The notes under the pieces are model-generated. The model ran no database searches. It saw nothing but the letters and a program-made list of their open reading frames with translations, and was not told the origin of the DNA. The translations under genes were made by a program, and so were the position numbers. Positions 34,618 through 43,144 of a DNA stretch of 64,000 nucleotides are shown piece after piece. This DNA is from Pseudomonas serbica (GTDB lineage Bacteria > Pseudomonadota > Gammaproteobacteria > Pseudomonadales > Pseudomonadaceae), in the NCBI RefSeq assembly GCF_028823535.1, contig NZ_JAQIYM010000010.1, positions 124,001 through 188,000 on the forward strand, written 5' to 3'. Position 1 is the stretch's first letter. Each line of letters starts with the position of its first letter.

Positions 34618-36267
34618 TCAGAATCCCTGCGGGGTGGACCGGGCGACAATGGCTTGCACATCCACCCCGCGCGGCAACCCACCGTAAACCCGGCCACCGC
34701 CATTCAAACGACTGGCGATAAACCCGTCACTCACCGCCGCATTCCCCGCCTCCAGCAACAGCTTGGCCTGCAACCCGAGCGCAATGTCTTCGGTCAATTG
34801 CCGGGCGCGGTATTGAATGTCGCCGGTGTCCTTGAAAGCGCTGTGCAACTGGCTGATGTGCGCGGCCAGACGCTTGTCGCCATGACCATCGCCCAACTCG
34901 CTGAACAGAGCATCGAGCACACCCGGCTCCTTGGACAGGGCTCGCAGCACATCGAGGCATTGCACGTTGCCGGAACCTTCCCAAGTCGAGTTCACCGGAG
35001 CCTCGCGGTACAGGCGTGGCAGGATGCTGTCTTCGACGTATCCCGCCCCACCCATGCATTCGGCGGCTTCGTTGATCATGGCCGGCGCGCGCTTGCAGAT
35101 CCAGTACTTGCCCACGGCCGTCACCAGCCGGGCAAACTTCGCTTCCTGTGCGTCATCCAGATGATCCAGCGCCCGGCCCATGCGCAGGCTCAAGGCCAGG
35201 GCGGCTTCGCTTTCCAGTGCCAGGTCCGCCAGCACGTTCTGCATCAAGGGCTGTTCGCTGAGCAACTTGCCGCCCACCTGGCGGTGGGCGCAGTGATGGC
35301 TGACCTGGGTCAGTGCCTGGCGCATCAACGAGCTTGAGCCGACCATGCAATCGAAGCGGGTCATGGCGACCATCTCGATGATCGTCGGCACCCCGCGCCC
35401 CTCTTCTCCGACCATCCACGCCAGGGCACCGCGAAACTCCACTTCACTGGACGCATTGGAGCAGTTGCCGAGTTTGTTTTTCAGGCGCTGGATGTAGAAC
35501 TGATTGCGCGTGTCGTCCGGACGATGCCGCGGCAGCAGGAAACAGGTCAGGCCCTTGTCCGTTTGCGCCAGCGTCAGGAAGGCATCGCACATGGGCGCCG
35601 AACAGAACCACTTGTGCCCCACCAGCTCGTAAGCCTGGCCAGGACCGCTGGCGCCCACGGGATAGGCCTTGGTGGTGTTGGCCCGGACGTCGGTACCGCC
35701 CTGCTTCTCGGTCATGGCCATACCGATGGTAACCCCGGCCTTGTGGGCCATGCCGACGTTGCGCGGATCGTATTTCGTGGCGAGGATCTTTGGCAGCCAT
35801 TGCTCTGCCAGGTCCGGTTGCAGGCGCATCGCCGGAACACTGGCGAATGTCATGGTCAGCGGGCAGCCGCTGCCGGCCTCGGCCTGACTGTGCAAGTACG
35901 TCATGGAGGCGCGGGCGACATGGGCACCGTCCTGCGGATGAGCCCAGGGCAACGAGGTCAGGCCATGCTCGACCGCTGTGCGCATCAACTCGTGATAGGC
36001 CGGATGAAATTCCACCAGATCGATGCGATGACCGTAGCGATCATGGCTGCTGAACACAGGTTTGTTCTGATTGGCCAGAAATCCCGCCGCCATCAGCGGT
36101 CCGCCAGCGAGAGCGCCGTATGCATCGATCCGCGATTCGGCCCAACCGGCCCCGAAACGCCGCAACCACTCCTGCAGGGGCAAGTCGATGCGATACAGGT
36201 TGACGCCATCCAGCGAAGGCGGCTGGTTGGTGACGTCGTGGGTTTCGGCGAACTGATGCAGGTTCAT
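34618..36267 (-). CDS. AidB-like acyl-CoA dehydrogenase
   Basis: This 549-residue flavoprotein matches AidB in length and in its N-terminal extension (QPPSLDGVNLYRIDLPLQEWL). The acyl-CoA dehydrogenase core shows MAMTEKQGGTDVRANTT, ELVGHKWFCSAPMCDAFL, LGNCSNASSEVEFRGALAW and, near the end, INEAAECMGGAGYVEDSILPRLYREAPVNSTWEG (quoted here in pieces: ECMGGAGYVEDSILPRLYR, EAPVNSTWEG). In E. coli AidB belongs to the adaptive response to alkylation. Start is ATG at 36267 behind GGAGC. Confidence 0.9.
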   Translation of the reverse strand: MNLHQFAETHDVTNQPPSLDGVNLYRIDLPLQEWLRRFGAGWAESRIDAYGALAGGPLMAAGFLANQNKPVFSSHDRYGHRIDLVEFHPAYHELMRTAVEHGLTSLPWAHPQDGAHVARASMTYLHSQAEAGSGCPLTMTFASVPAMRLQPDLAEQWLPKILATKYDPRNVGMAHKAGVTIGMAMTEKQGGTDVRANTTKAYPVGASGPGQAYELVGHKWFCSAPMCDAFLTLAQTDKGLTCFLLPRHRPDDTRNQFYIQRLKNKLGNCSNASSEVEFRGALAWMVGEEGRGVPTIIEMVAMTRFDCMVGSSSLMRQALTQVSHHCAHRQVGGKLLSEQPLMQNVLADLALESEAALALSLRMGRALDHLDDAQEAKFARLVTAVGKYWICKRAPAMINEAAECMGGAGYVEDSILPRLYREAPVNSTWEGSGNVQCLDVLRALSKEPGVLDALFSELGDGHGDKRLAAHISQLHSAFKDTGDIQYRARQLTEDIALGLQAKLLLEAGNAAVSDGFIASRLNGGGRVYGGLPRGVDVQAIVARSTPQGF

Positions 36268-36341
36268 GACGGGGCTCCTTTGGTCAGCCAAGGGATTTCA
36301 GTTAAGCACCGCCCATTGGCCGAACAAAGTGTCATATCTGC

Positions 36342-38726
36342 CTAACTGTCGGCGCTTTCGCCCTGCTCTGCACAGAGCACTCGTCGATGAAGCGCGGCCT
36401 GCAAGTCCTCGAACTTCACCGGCTTGCTCAAATGGTCGATCTGCGCGCCGGTCGGGCAGCGCTCCCGGTCAGTACCCAGGGCGATCATGAACACCGGCAG
36501 TTGCGAGCAACCAGGCAACGCCCGGACCTGGCAGCACAGGGAAACACCGTCCAGGGACTGCAACTGACAATCGACCAGCACCGCATCGAAGCTTTCGCGC
36601 TGCAGCAAATCGAGTGCGGCGAGGCCGCTGTCAGCCGTTCGCACGCGGAATCCGAGTTTAAGCAACATACCGCGCATCACCAACTGACTGACGTTGTTGT
36701 CATCCACCAGCAATACGCTGCAATCCTGTGGCAGGCGCATTTGTGCCCCCTCCCGCGTCGCGAGTGGCACGGCAGGCCGCTCCGGTGCCGGCACGTCAAA
36801 CTCGACGTCCAGCTGGAAACGGCTACCGCGCCCCGGCTCGGAGCGGTGTGTCAGGCGTCCGCCGAGCAGCTCCACCAGTTGCCGGCAGATGGCCAGGCCG
36901 ACACCCAGGCCGCCGTACTCGCGCGTCATCGAACCGTCGAGCTGGAAAAAGCGCTGATACATCGTCGCCTCGCCAAGATCGGTGAAGCCGATACCGGTGT
37001 CGATCACCGCAAAGGACAATGCCAGTCGCTCGGGGCTGAGCGTTTTCCCAGTGACCCGCAGCGCCAGTCCACCCACCCGGGTGAACTTGATGGCGTTATC
37101 GAGCAAGCACTCCAGGCATTGCGCCAACTTTACGCTATCGCCGTGCAAGCGATCCGGCACACCGGGAGCCACGTCGACCTTGAAGTCCAGCGACTTACTC
37201 GAAGCATTACCATCGAACTGTGCGCGCAATGTCTCCACCACCGCGCGCAAACTGAAGGTAGCCGGGGTCGCCGTGAGCTTGCCGGCCTGCAGCTCTGTCA
37301 GGGTGAGAATGCCGTTGACCATGCGCATCATGTCCCGCGCCGACCCCGCAGCCGTTTGCTGATATTGCTCCAGCTCAGGGTCCATCTCGACGGTCTGCAT
37401 CAGTTCCAGAGAACCGATCACGCCGTTCATGGGCGTGCGCAACTCGTGGGTCAGGGTGGCGAGGAATTCGTCCTTGAGCTTGTTGCTGTGTGCCAGTTGC
37501 TGGTTGAGCACCTCAAGCTTTTGCCCCGCGTCGAGCAGGGTTTGCGCCTGCTGCTCACGCATGGCATTGATACGGTCGGCGAGGGCCATGGACAGCAGCG
37601 CCACTTCGATGGCCGAGCCGATCTGGCTGGAGTACATGGTCAGGAAGACGTTGGGCAGGTAACCCAGCACCATCAGGGTATTGATGATGCCGCCGAGCAG
37701 AAACGCCGACCAGGCAATGATGAAATAACGCGCGACCCGCAACCCCCGCAGCCAGGCAAAAATACCCGCGGCAAAGATTACCACCGTGAAGGTCAGCGCC
37801 AGGGTCGTGGCCAGGCGCAAGGCCAGGGCGTAACTGGTCATCAGGGAAAGCCCGACCACCAGCGCGCCGAAGGCCACCAACGCCAGCAGCAAGCGATCCA
37901 TCCAGCGGCTGAGGGTGGCGGTCTGCAGGAAGCTGCGCGCGAACTGGCTGCCGAATAACCCGGCGCAACCAATGAAAAAGGGCGTAGAAGCGTTGGCCCA
38001 CCAGGGATTGTCGGGCCAGAAGTACTGCACGGCGGCGCCGTTCACAGACAGCTGATACAAGCCGAACGAGGCGATGTAGAAGATGTAGTAGAGATAGCTG
38101 GTGTCGCGCACGCTGAGGTAGATGAACAGGTTGTAGACCAGCATCCCCAGCAATACACCGTAGATCAGCCCCAACACATAGAGGCGCACCGGCTGGTCTT
38201 CGAGATACGCCGTACTGGACCACAGCGTGACCGGGGCCTGGATCGACCCCTGGCTTTGCAGGCGCAAGTACAGGGTTTGCGCCTGGTCAGGGGCAAAATT
38301 CACAGTGAACAGGTAGTTGTTCTGGCGGATTTCGCGACTGGCGAACGGCAAGGCATCGCCGGTCTGCCTGGCCAACTCATAATTGCCGCTTGCATCAGGC
38401 AGATACAGGTCAAGGTGATCGAGCGGTGGGTACGCCAACTCCAGCAGCCAGGTCCGGTGCGCAGACGGGTGGGTCGGGCGATAATGCAAATCGATTTTCA
38501 GCCAGAACACCGATCGCGAATAACCGGCGTTGAGGGTGTCTTTATCATGCGCCTTGAAGTTGCCGGCCGCCGCCTGCGCACGGACATCAGCGACGGTCGC
38601 CTGACCACCCACATCTTCAAACACTTGCAGGGTTCGCCCGAGGGGAAGGCTTTGGGTGAGTTCATTGAACTCAACGGCGTTCGCCAAGAGGGGCAAACAC
38701 AACACAAACATCAGCAAATAGCGCAT
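36342..38726 (-). CDS. ladS: Hybrid sensor histidine kinase LadS
   Basis: This 794-residue protein has a signal peptide (about 1-17), a periplasmic 7TMR-DISMED2 sensor domain (about 20-175) and seven transmembrane helices (about 182-385). A HisKA domain with H427 (THELRTP) and a HATPase (N544, D576, GGLGVGLA at 605-612) follow. The C-terminal receiver has acidic pocket D675/D676, phosphoacceptor D719 and K768. In P. aeruginosa LadS feeds phosphate into the GacS/GacA-Rsm pathway, favouring biofilm and reducing acute virulence, and responds to calcium. Position next to thiD-thiE-hemL is the same as in that species. No HPt domain is present, as expected. Confidence 0.92.
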   Translation of the reverse strand: MRYLLMFVLCLPLLANAVEFNELTQSLPLGRTLQVFEDVGGQATVADVRAQAAAGNFKAHDKDTLNAGYSRSVFWLKIDLHYRPTHPSAHRTWLLELAYPPLDHLDLYLPDASGNYELARQTGDALPFASREIRQNNYLFTVNFAPDQAQTLYLRLQSQGSIQAPVTLWSSTAYLEDQPVRLYVLGLIYGVLLGMLVYNLFIYLSVRDTSYLYYIFYIASFGLYQLSVNGAAVQYFWPDNPWWANASTPFFIGCAGLFGSQFARSFLQTATLSRWMDRLLLALVAFGALVVGLSLMTSYALALRLATTLALTFTVVIFAAGIFAWLRGLRVARYFIIAWSAFLLGGIINTLMVLGYLPNVFLTMYSSQIGSAIEVALLSMALADRINAMREQQAQTLLDAGQKLEVLNQQLAHSNKLKDEFLATLTHELRTPMNGVIGSLELMQTVEMDPELEQYQQTAAGSARDMMRMVNGILTLTELQAGKLTATPATFSLRAVVETLRAQFDGNASSKSLDFKVDVAPGVPDRLHGDSVKLAQCLECLLDNAIKFTRVGGLALRVTGKTLSPERLALSFAVIDTGIGFTDLGEATMYQRFFQLDGSMTREYGGLGVGLAICRQLVELLGGRLTHRSEPGRGSRFQLDVEFDVPAPERPAVPLATREGAQMRLPQDCSVLLVDDNNVSQLVMRGMLLKLGFRVRTADSGLAALDLLQRESFDAVLVDCQLQSLDGVSLCCQVRALPGCSQLPVFMIALGTDRERCPTGAQIDHLSKPVKFEDLQAALHRRVLCAEQGESADS

Positions 38727-39028
38727 TTATGCCCCAGCGTGGCCTGTCCGGTCTTGTCAGGAAGCCCCCCATTCCTTTTGAGTAGACGTAAACCGGTGAC
38801 ACCCATTATTGGTTTGGATCCACTCTAGCATAGCCGTTGATGGCTAATGAGCACTACAGAAATTTTTCCTACAACAGCTCTAGCACGGGCGTTCCAGCGA
38901 AGATTATTGAGTTAGAGCGGTTCTATCGAACAGAAAAGGACAAGGGCTTGAAAGCAGGTGTCATTTCCCGCATCAACGTTCATTGGCCGACGCCCGGAAA
39001 AAGATGTTTGGTGGTAAGCTCGCGCACC
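38727..39028. other. 302-bp divergent intergenic region ladS/thiD
   Basis: The region should hold promoters for ladS and the thiD-thiE-hemL unit. The thiD frame stays open for about 190 bases upstream of its ATG, but that part has no ThiD similarity. I see no terminator, riboswitch-like structure or additional gene. Confidence 0.5.
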
Positions 39029-39826
39029 ATGAATATCTACAGCTCTCGCCCCGTTGTCCTCTGTCTCTCCGGCCACGACCCAAGTGGTGGCGCCGGCTTG
39101 CAGGCAGATATCGAAGCCTTGCTCGCCCAGGGTTGCCATGCGGCTCCGGCCGTTACCGCCCTGACCGTGCAAGACACTGTCAATGTCACTGACTTTCGCG
39201 TCCTCGACCGTGAGTGGGTGTTGGCCCAGGCCAATGCCGTGCTCAACGATTCCGAAGTCGCCGCCGTCAAGCTAGGCATGCTCGGTTCCCTGGAAATGGT
39301 CGACACCGTGGTCGAACTGCTCTCGGCGCACCCGCACTTGCCAGTAGTCTGCGACCCGGTCCTGCGCGCCGGTGGCGGTGGACGCCTGGGCAAGGACGAA
39401 GTCGGCTATGCCATGCGCGAACGCCTGCTGCCGCTTTCGATCATCGCCACCCCCAACCTTCCCGAGGCCCGTATCCTCGCGGAACTGCCCGAAGGCACCG
39501 CGGACCAGTGCGCTGAAAAACTCCTGCCATTCGTCAAGCACCTGCTGATCACCGGCGGCCATGGCGACGAAACCGAAATCCACAACCGCCTGTACAGCCG
39601 CGATGGCTTGCGCGAAACCTATACCTGTCAACGCCTGCCTGGCAGCTACCACGGCTCGGGCTGCACCCTGGCCAGTGCGCTTGCCGGCCGTCTGGCCCAA
39701 GGTGAAAACCTCGCCAGCGCCGTACAGACTGCACTTAACTACACGTGGCGCACCCTGCGCGATGCGGAGCAGCTGGGCAAAGGCCAATTCGTGCCACGCC
39801 GCCTGCCACTGGACTTCTGTTCGTAA
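39029..39826 (+). CDS. thiD: Hydroxymethylpyrimidine/phosphomethylpyrimidine kinase
   Basis: This 265-residue ribokinase-fold enzyme opens with VVLCLSGHDPSGGAGLQADIE, quoted here as LSGHDPSGGAGLQAD, the pyrimidine-binding signature. It also has AVKLGMLGS, VCDPVLRAGGG and the anion-hole motif GSGCTLASALAG. It phosphorylates HMP to HMP-PP for thiamine synthesis. The ATG at 39029 gives the normal family length. It heads the unit thiD-thiE-hemL. Confidence 0.95.
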   Translation: MNIYSSRPVVLCLSGHDPSGGAGLQADIEALLAQGCHAAPAVTALTVQDTVNVTDFRVLDREWVLAQANAVLNDSEVAAVKLGMLGSLEMVDTVVELLSAHPHLPVVCDPVLRAGGGGRLGKDEVGYAMRERLLPLSIIATPNLPEARILAELPEGTADQCAEKLLPFVKHLLITGGHGDETEIHNRLYSRDGLRETYTCQRLPGSYHGSGCTLASALAGRLAQGENLASAVQTALNYTWRTLRDAEQLGKGQFVPRRLPLDFCS

Positions 39827-39844
39827 CGCCATGAGGCCTGCTTG

Positions 39845-40468
39845 ATGAAACTACGTGGCCTGTACGCCATTACCGACAGCCAGTTGCTGGCCGGTAAATT
39901 TCTTTCGTACGTAGAGGCGGCGCTGGAAGGCGGCGTCACCCTGCTGCAGTATCGCGACAAAAGCAGCGATGAAGCCCGTCGACTGCGCGAGGCCGAAACC
40001 CTGCGCGATCTGTGCGAACGCTACAAGACCCGGTTGATCATCAACGACGACGCCGAGCTGGCGGCACGCCTGAACGTGGGCGTGCATCTGGGCCAGACCG
40101 ATGGCCCGCTGTCGCCAACCCGCGCCCTGCTCGGCTCCAAGGCCATCATTGGCTCGACGTGCCACGCGCAACTCGAACTGGCCGAGCAAGCTGCCAAGGA
40201 AGGCGCCACGTATGTCGCGTTTGGCCGCTTCTTCAATTCCAACACCAAGCCCGGCGCACCGACCTGCAGCCTCGACCTGCTCGACCAGGCCCGCCAGCAG
40301 TTGCACCTGCCGATCTGCGCGATCGGCGGCATCACCCTGGACAACGCCGCCCCGCTGGTGGCCCACGGCGTCGATCTGCTGGCGGTGGTGCATGGCTTGT
40401 TCGGCGCCGAGAGCACGGCTGAAGTGACCCGTCGTGCCCGCGCCTTTAACGAATTACTGAAAATCTGA
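39845..40468 (+). CDS. thiE: Thiamine phosphate synthase
   Basis: This 207-residue TIM-barrel enzyme has GLYAITDSQ at the N-terminus, GVTLLQYRDK, LIINDDAELA, GVHLGQTDG, IGSTCH and FNSNTKPGAP. The C-terminal phosphate-binding part is CAIGGITLDNA and LLAVVHGLFG. It joins HMP-PP and thiazole phosphate to thiamine monophosphate. The gene follows thiD by 18 bp and precedes hemL by 15 bp; ATG at 39845 sits behind GAGGCC. Confidence 0.95.
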   Translation: MKLRGLYAITDSQLLAGKFLSYVEAALEGGVTLLQYRDKSSDEARRLREAETLRDLCERYKTRLIINDDAELAARLNVGVHLGQTDGPLSPTRALLGSKAIIGSTCHAQLELAEQAAKEGATYVAFGRFFNSNTKPGAPTCSLDLLDQARQQLHLPICAIGGITLDNAAPLVAHGVDLLAVVHGLFGAESTAEVTRRARAFNELLKI

Positions 40469-40483
40469 TTTGAGAGCCCGATC

Positions 40484-41767
40484 ATGTCTCGTTCCGAAAC
40501 GCTGTTTGCCAATGCCCAGAAACACATTCCCGGTGGTGTGAACTCGCCGGTTCGCGCGTTCAAGAGCGTTGGCGGCACGCCGTTGTTCTTCAAGCACGCT
40601 GAAGGCGCCTACGTCACCGACGAAGACGACAAGCGTTATGTCGATTACGTCGGTTCGTGGGGCCCGATGATCCTCGGCCACAGCCACCCGGACGTCCTGG
40701 ACGCGGTGCGCAAGCAGCTTGAACACGGCTTGTCCTACGGCGCGCCGACCGAGATGGAAACCCAGATGGCTGATCTGGTGTGCTCGCTCGTACCGTCGAT
40801 GGAAATGGTACGCATGGTCAGCTCCGGCACCGAAGCGACCATGAGCGCCATTCGCCTGGCCCGTGGTTTCACCGGTCGCGACAGCATCATCAAGTTCGAA
40901 GGCTGCTACCACGGCCACTCCGACAGCCTGCTGGTCAAGGCCGGCTCCGGCGCCCTGACCCAGGGCGTGCCGAGCTCGGCGGGTGTGCCCGCGGCGTTCG
41001 CCAAGCACACCCTGACCCTGCCGTTCAACGACATCGACGCCGTCGAGGCCATGCTCGCCGAAGTCGGCCAGGACGTGGCGTGCATCATCGTCGAGCCGGT
41101 CGCCGGCAACATGAACTGCGTGCCGCCGGCCCCAGGCTTCCTCGAAGGCCTGCGGAGCCTGTGCGACAAGCACGGCGTAGTGCTGATTTTCGACGAAGTG
41201 ATGACCGGTTTCCGTGTTGCCCTCGGCGGCGCCCAGGCTCACTACGGCGTGACGCCGGACCTGACCACCTTCGGCAAGATCATTGGCGGCGGCATGCCGG
41301 TGGGCTGCTTCGGCGGCAAGCGCGAAATCATGTCGCGCATCGCCCCGCTGGGTCCGGTCTACCAGGCCGGTACACTGTCGGGTAACCCACTGGCAATGGC
41401 GGCGGGCCTGACCACCTTGCGCCTGATCAGCCGTCCCGGCTTCCACGACGAACTGACCGACTACACCACTCGCCTGCTCGACGGCTTGCAAGTGCGTGCC
41501 GATGCGGCCGGCATTCCATTCGTGACCACACAGGCCGGCGGCATGTTCGGCCTGTACTTCAGTGGCGCCGACGACATCGTGACCTTCGATGACGTGATGG
41601 CCAGCGACGCAGCCTTGTTCGGCCGCTTCTTCCACCTGATGCTGGAAGGTGGCGTCTACCTGGCGCCGAGCGCTTTCGAAGCCGGCTTCACCTCGATCGC
41701 CCACGGCGACGCCGAGTTGAAACTCACCCTGGATGCCGCCGAGCGCGCATTTGCAGCACTGAAGTAA
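40484..41767 (+). CDS. hemL: Glutamate-1-semialdehyde 2,1-aminomutase
   Basis: This 427-residue PLP enzyme has the conserved HIPGGVNSPVRAF near the N-terminus, SSGTEATMSAIRLARG, CYHGHSD and FDEVMTGFR. The PLP lysine is K265 in TTFGKIIGGGMPVG. It converts glutamate-1-semialdehyde to 5-aminolevulinate, the last step of the C5 route to haem. It is third in the thiD-thiE-hemL unit and is followed by a strong terminator. Confidence 0.97.
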   Translation: MSRSETLFANAQKHIPGGVNSPVRAFKSVGGTPLFFKHAEGAYVTDEDDKRYVDYVGSWGPMILGHSHPDVLDAVRKQLEHGLSYGAPTEMETQMADLVCSLVPSMEMVRMVSSGTEATMSAIRLARGFTGRDSIIKFEGCYHGHSDSLLVKAGSGALTQGVPSSAGVPAAFAKHTLTLPFNDIDAVEAMLAEVGQDVACIIVEPVAGNMNCVPPAPGFLEGLRSLCDKHGVVLIFDEVMTGFRVALGGAQAHYGVTPDLTTFGKIIGGGMPVGCFGGKREIMSRIAPLGPVYQAGTLSGNPLAMAAGLTTLRLISRPGFHDELTDYTTRLLDGLQVRADAAGIPFVTTQAGGMFGLYFSGADDIVTFDDVMASDAALFGRFFHLMLEGGVYLAPSAFEAGFTSIAHGDAELKLTLDAAERAFAALK

Positions 41768-41776
41768 CGCTGTTGC

Positions 41777-41808
41777 GCTGACGCCGGCCATTGCCGGCGT
41801 CAGCTTTT
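41777..41808 (+). terminator. Rho-independent terminator of thiD-thiE-hemL
   Basis: GCTGACGCCGGC and GCCGGCGTCAGC form a perfect 12-bp stem with a four-base loop, followed by TTTTA. It begins 10 bases after the hemL stop. Confidence 0.9.
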
Positions 41809-41992
41809 ACTTACGCTCCTGCCCTTTTTTCTACTCATCTGCTAATAATCCCCTGCAAAGTGGGCGATATATTTCCCGCGCAGCAGAAAAACGAGTAAAG
41901 ACTTTGTAAGGTTGGCCCTGCTTATTTCATAATGCGCGCTTATTGGATCCCCTCGATGGGTCCGCGCGCCCCTCAGAGGTAAGTCGATTCCC

Positions 41993-42547
41993 ATGAACCG
42001 CACCGGCCGCGCCCTTTCACTGGGCTGCCTGTTGCTCCTTCAGCCCCTGCTCGCGCTCGCACAAGCAGGCGGTAACTCGTTGTTAATCCCAGCGATGGGT
42101 CGCTGCACCCTCAATACCGAGCCGCAAGACCTGGCCCAGGCACTCGCCGCCTGCCAGAAAGCGTCTGATGAAGGGGATGCTCAAGCGCAATACGAGTTGG
42201 GTGAGTTCTACTACGACGGTAAAAACGCGCCACGGGACCTCAATAAAGCCCTGAGCTACTTCGAAAAGGCCTCGCTGCAAGGCCACGCCCAGGCACAATT
42301 CAAACTCGGCACCATGTTCTTTCATGGCGAAGGCGTACCGGCCAATAACATTCAGGCGTATATCGTGCTGAAGATGGCCGCGGTCAATGGCGCAGAAGAA
42401 GCGCTGGACACCGCCGACGAAGTGGCCGAGAAAATGCCCCGCCAGGAACTGGAAGTCGCCACTCAGGTGCTTGGGCAGATTTTCCGCAAATACCTGATGG
42501 AATTGCAGAGCGCCGATGGGCGTACGCCGTTCGCGCCGCTTCCCTGA
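41993..42547 (+). CDS. Exported SEL1-repeat protein
   Basis: This 184-residue protein has a signal peptide (ALSLGCLLLLQPLLALAQA) and two SEL1-type tetratricopeptide-like repeats. The first reads QYELGEFYYDGKNAPRDLNK (about 65-84) and the second QFKLGTMFFHGEGVPANNIQ (about 101-120). A helical C-terminus with DEVAEKMPRQELEVATQV follows. SEL1 repeats mediate protein contacts; in the periplasm such proteins often serve as scaffolds. No enzyme domain is visible. It is a single gene after the hemL terminator. Confidence 0.85.
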   Translation: MNRTGRALSLGCLLLLQPLLALAQAGGNSLLIPAMGRCTLNTEPQDLAQALAACQKASDEGDAQAQYELGEFYYDGKNAPRDLNKALSYFEKASLQGHAQAQFKLGTMFFHGEGVPANNIQAYIVLKMAAVNGAEEALDTADEVAEKMPRQELEVATQVLGQIFRKYLMELQSADGRTPFAPLP

Positions 42548-42572
42548 TTTCTGTATTGATCTGTCTGACCCC

Positions 42573-42665
42573 TTCGCGAGCAGGCTCGCTCCCACAGTTG
42601 ATTTCTGGTGTTCACAAATATCGTGTTCGCAGAAGATCCATTGTGGGAGCGAGCCTGCTCGCGAA
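42573..42665. repeat. REP doublet (REPIN-like)
   Basis: TTCGCGAGCAGGCTCGCTCC and inverse GGAGCGAGCCTGCTCGCGAA are separated by about 48 bases. The arms carry GCAGGCTCGC instead of GCAAGCCCGC, a shared two-base variant that keeps the pairing. Confidence 0.9.
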
Positions 42666-42679
42666 GAGTGCGTTGAGCC

Positions 42680-43009
42680 TTACTTCTCAGGCATCGGCAC
42701 CGGAAACGGCATCACATTGCCGACAGTGCCGCGGGCTTCGCTGATTTTCGGTGTGCCCAGGCGCTCGACCTCGTCGATACGCACGATCGAATGCATCGGC
42801 ACGAAACTGCGCACGACGCCTTCGAATTGCGCCTTGAGCTTCTCTTCGCTCGGGTCTACGACTACCTGTGTGCGCTCGCCAAAGACGAACTCTTCCACTT
42901 CCAGGAAGCCCCACAGATCGCTCTGATAGATCTGCTTGGCGTACATTTCGAACACCTGGCCCTGATTGAGGAAAATCACCTTGTAGATTGGAGCTTCACG
43001 TTTGGTCAT
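42680..43009 (-). CDS. DUF1820 family protein
   Basis: This 109-residue cytoplasmic protein has the compact family pattern YKVIFLNQGQVFEMYAKQIY, WGFLEVEEFVFGER and SFVPMHSIVRIDEVE. Its tail is proline/methionine-rich (MPFPVPMPEK). There is no signal peptide or membrane segment. The family is common upstream and divergent to miaB in Pseudomonas, as here (135 bp apart). Function is unknown. Confidence 0.9.
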   Translation of the reverse strand: MTKREAPIYKVIFLNQGQVFEMYAKQIYQSDLWGFLEVEEFVFGERTQVVVDPSEEKLKAQFEGVVRSFVPMHSIVRIDEVERLGTPKISEARGTVGNVMPFPVPMPEK

Positions 43010-43144
43010 GGTGGGCGAGCAACACATCGAGGGATAAAAATGAGGGCGCGAACTATAGCATAGCCGCCAGACGCGCAGCGGTAGGAACCTGAGTACATGT
43101 TCCCTATAATGCGCGGTTCTTTGAATCACGTGATGACTCTCTCC

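Noticed and set aside
38837..39028. N-terminal extension of thiD by 64 codons
   Set aside because: The extension has no ThiD similarity, and the ATG at 39029 gives the normal family length.
38727..39028. TPP riboswitch before thiD
   Set aside because: I could not find the conserved CTGAGA and ACCTGA-type thi-box elements in the expected order.
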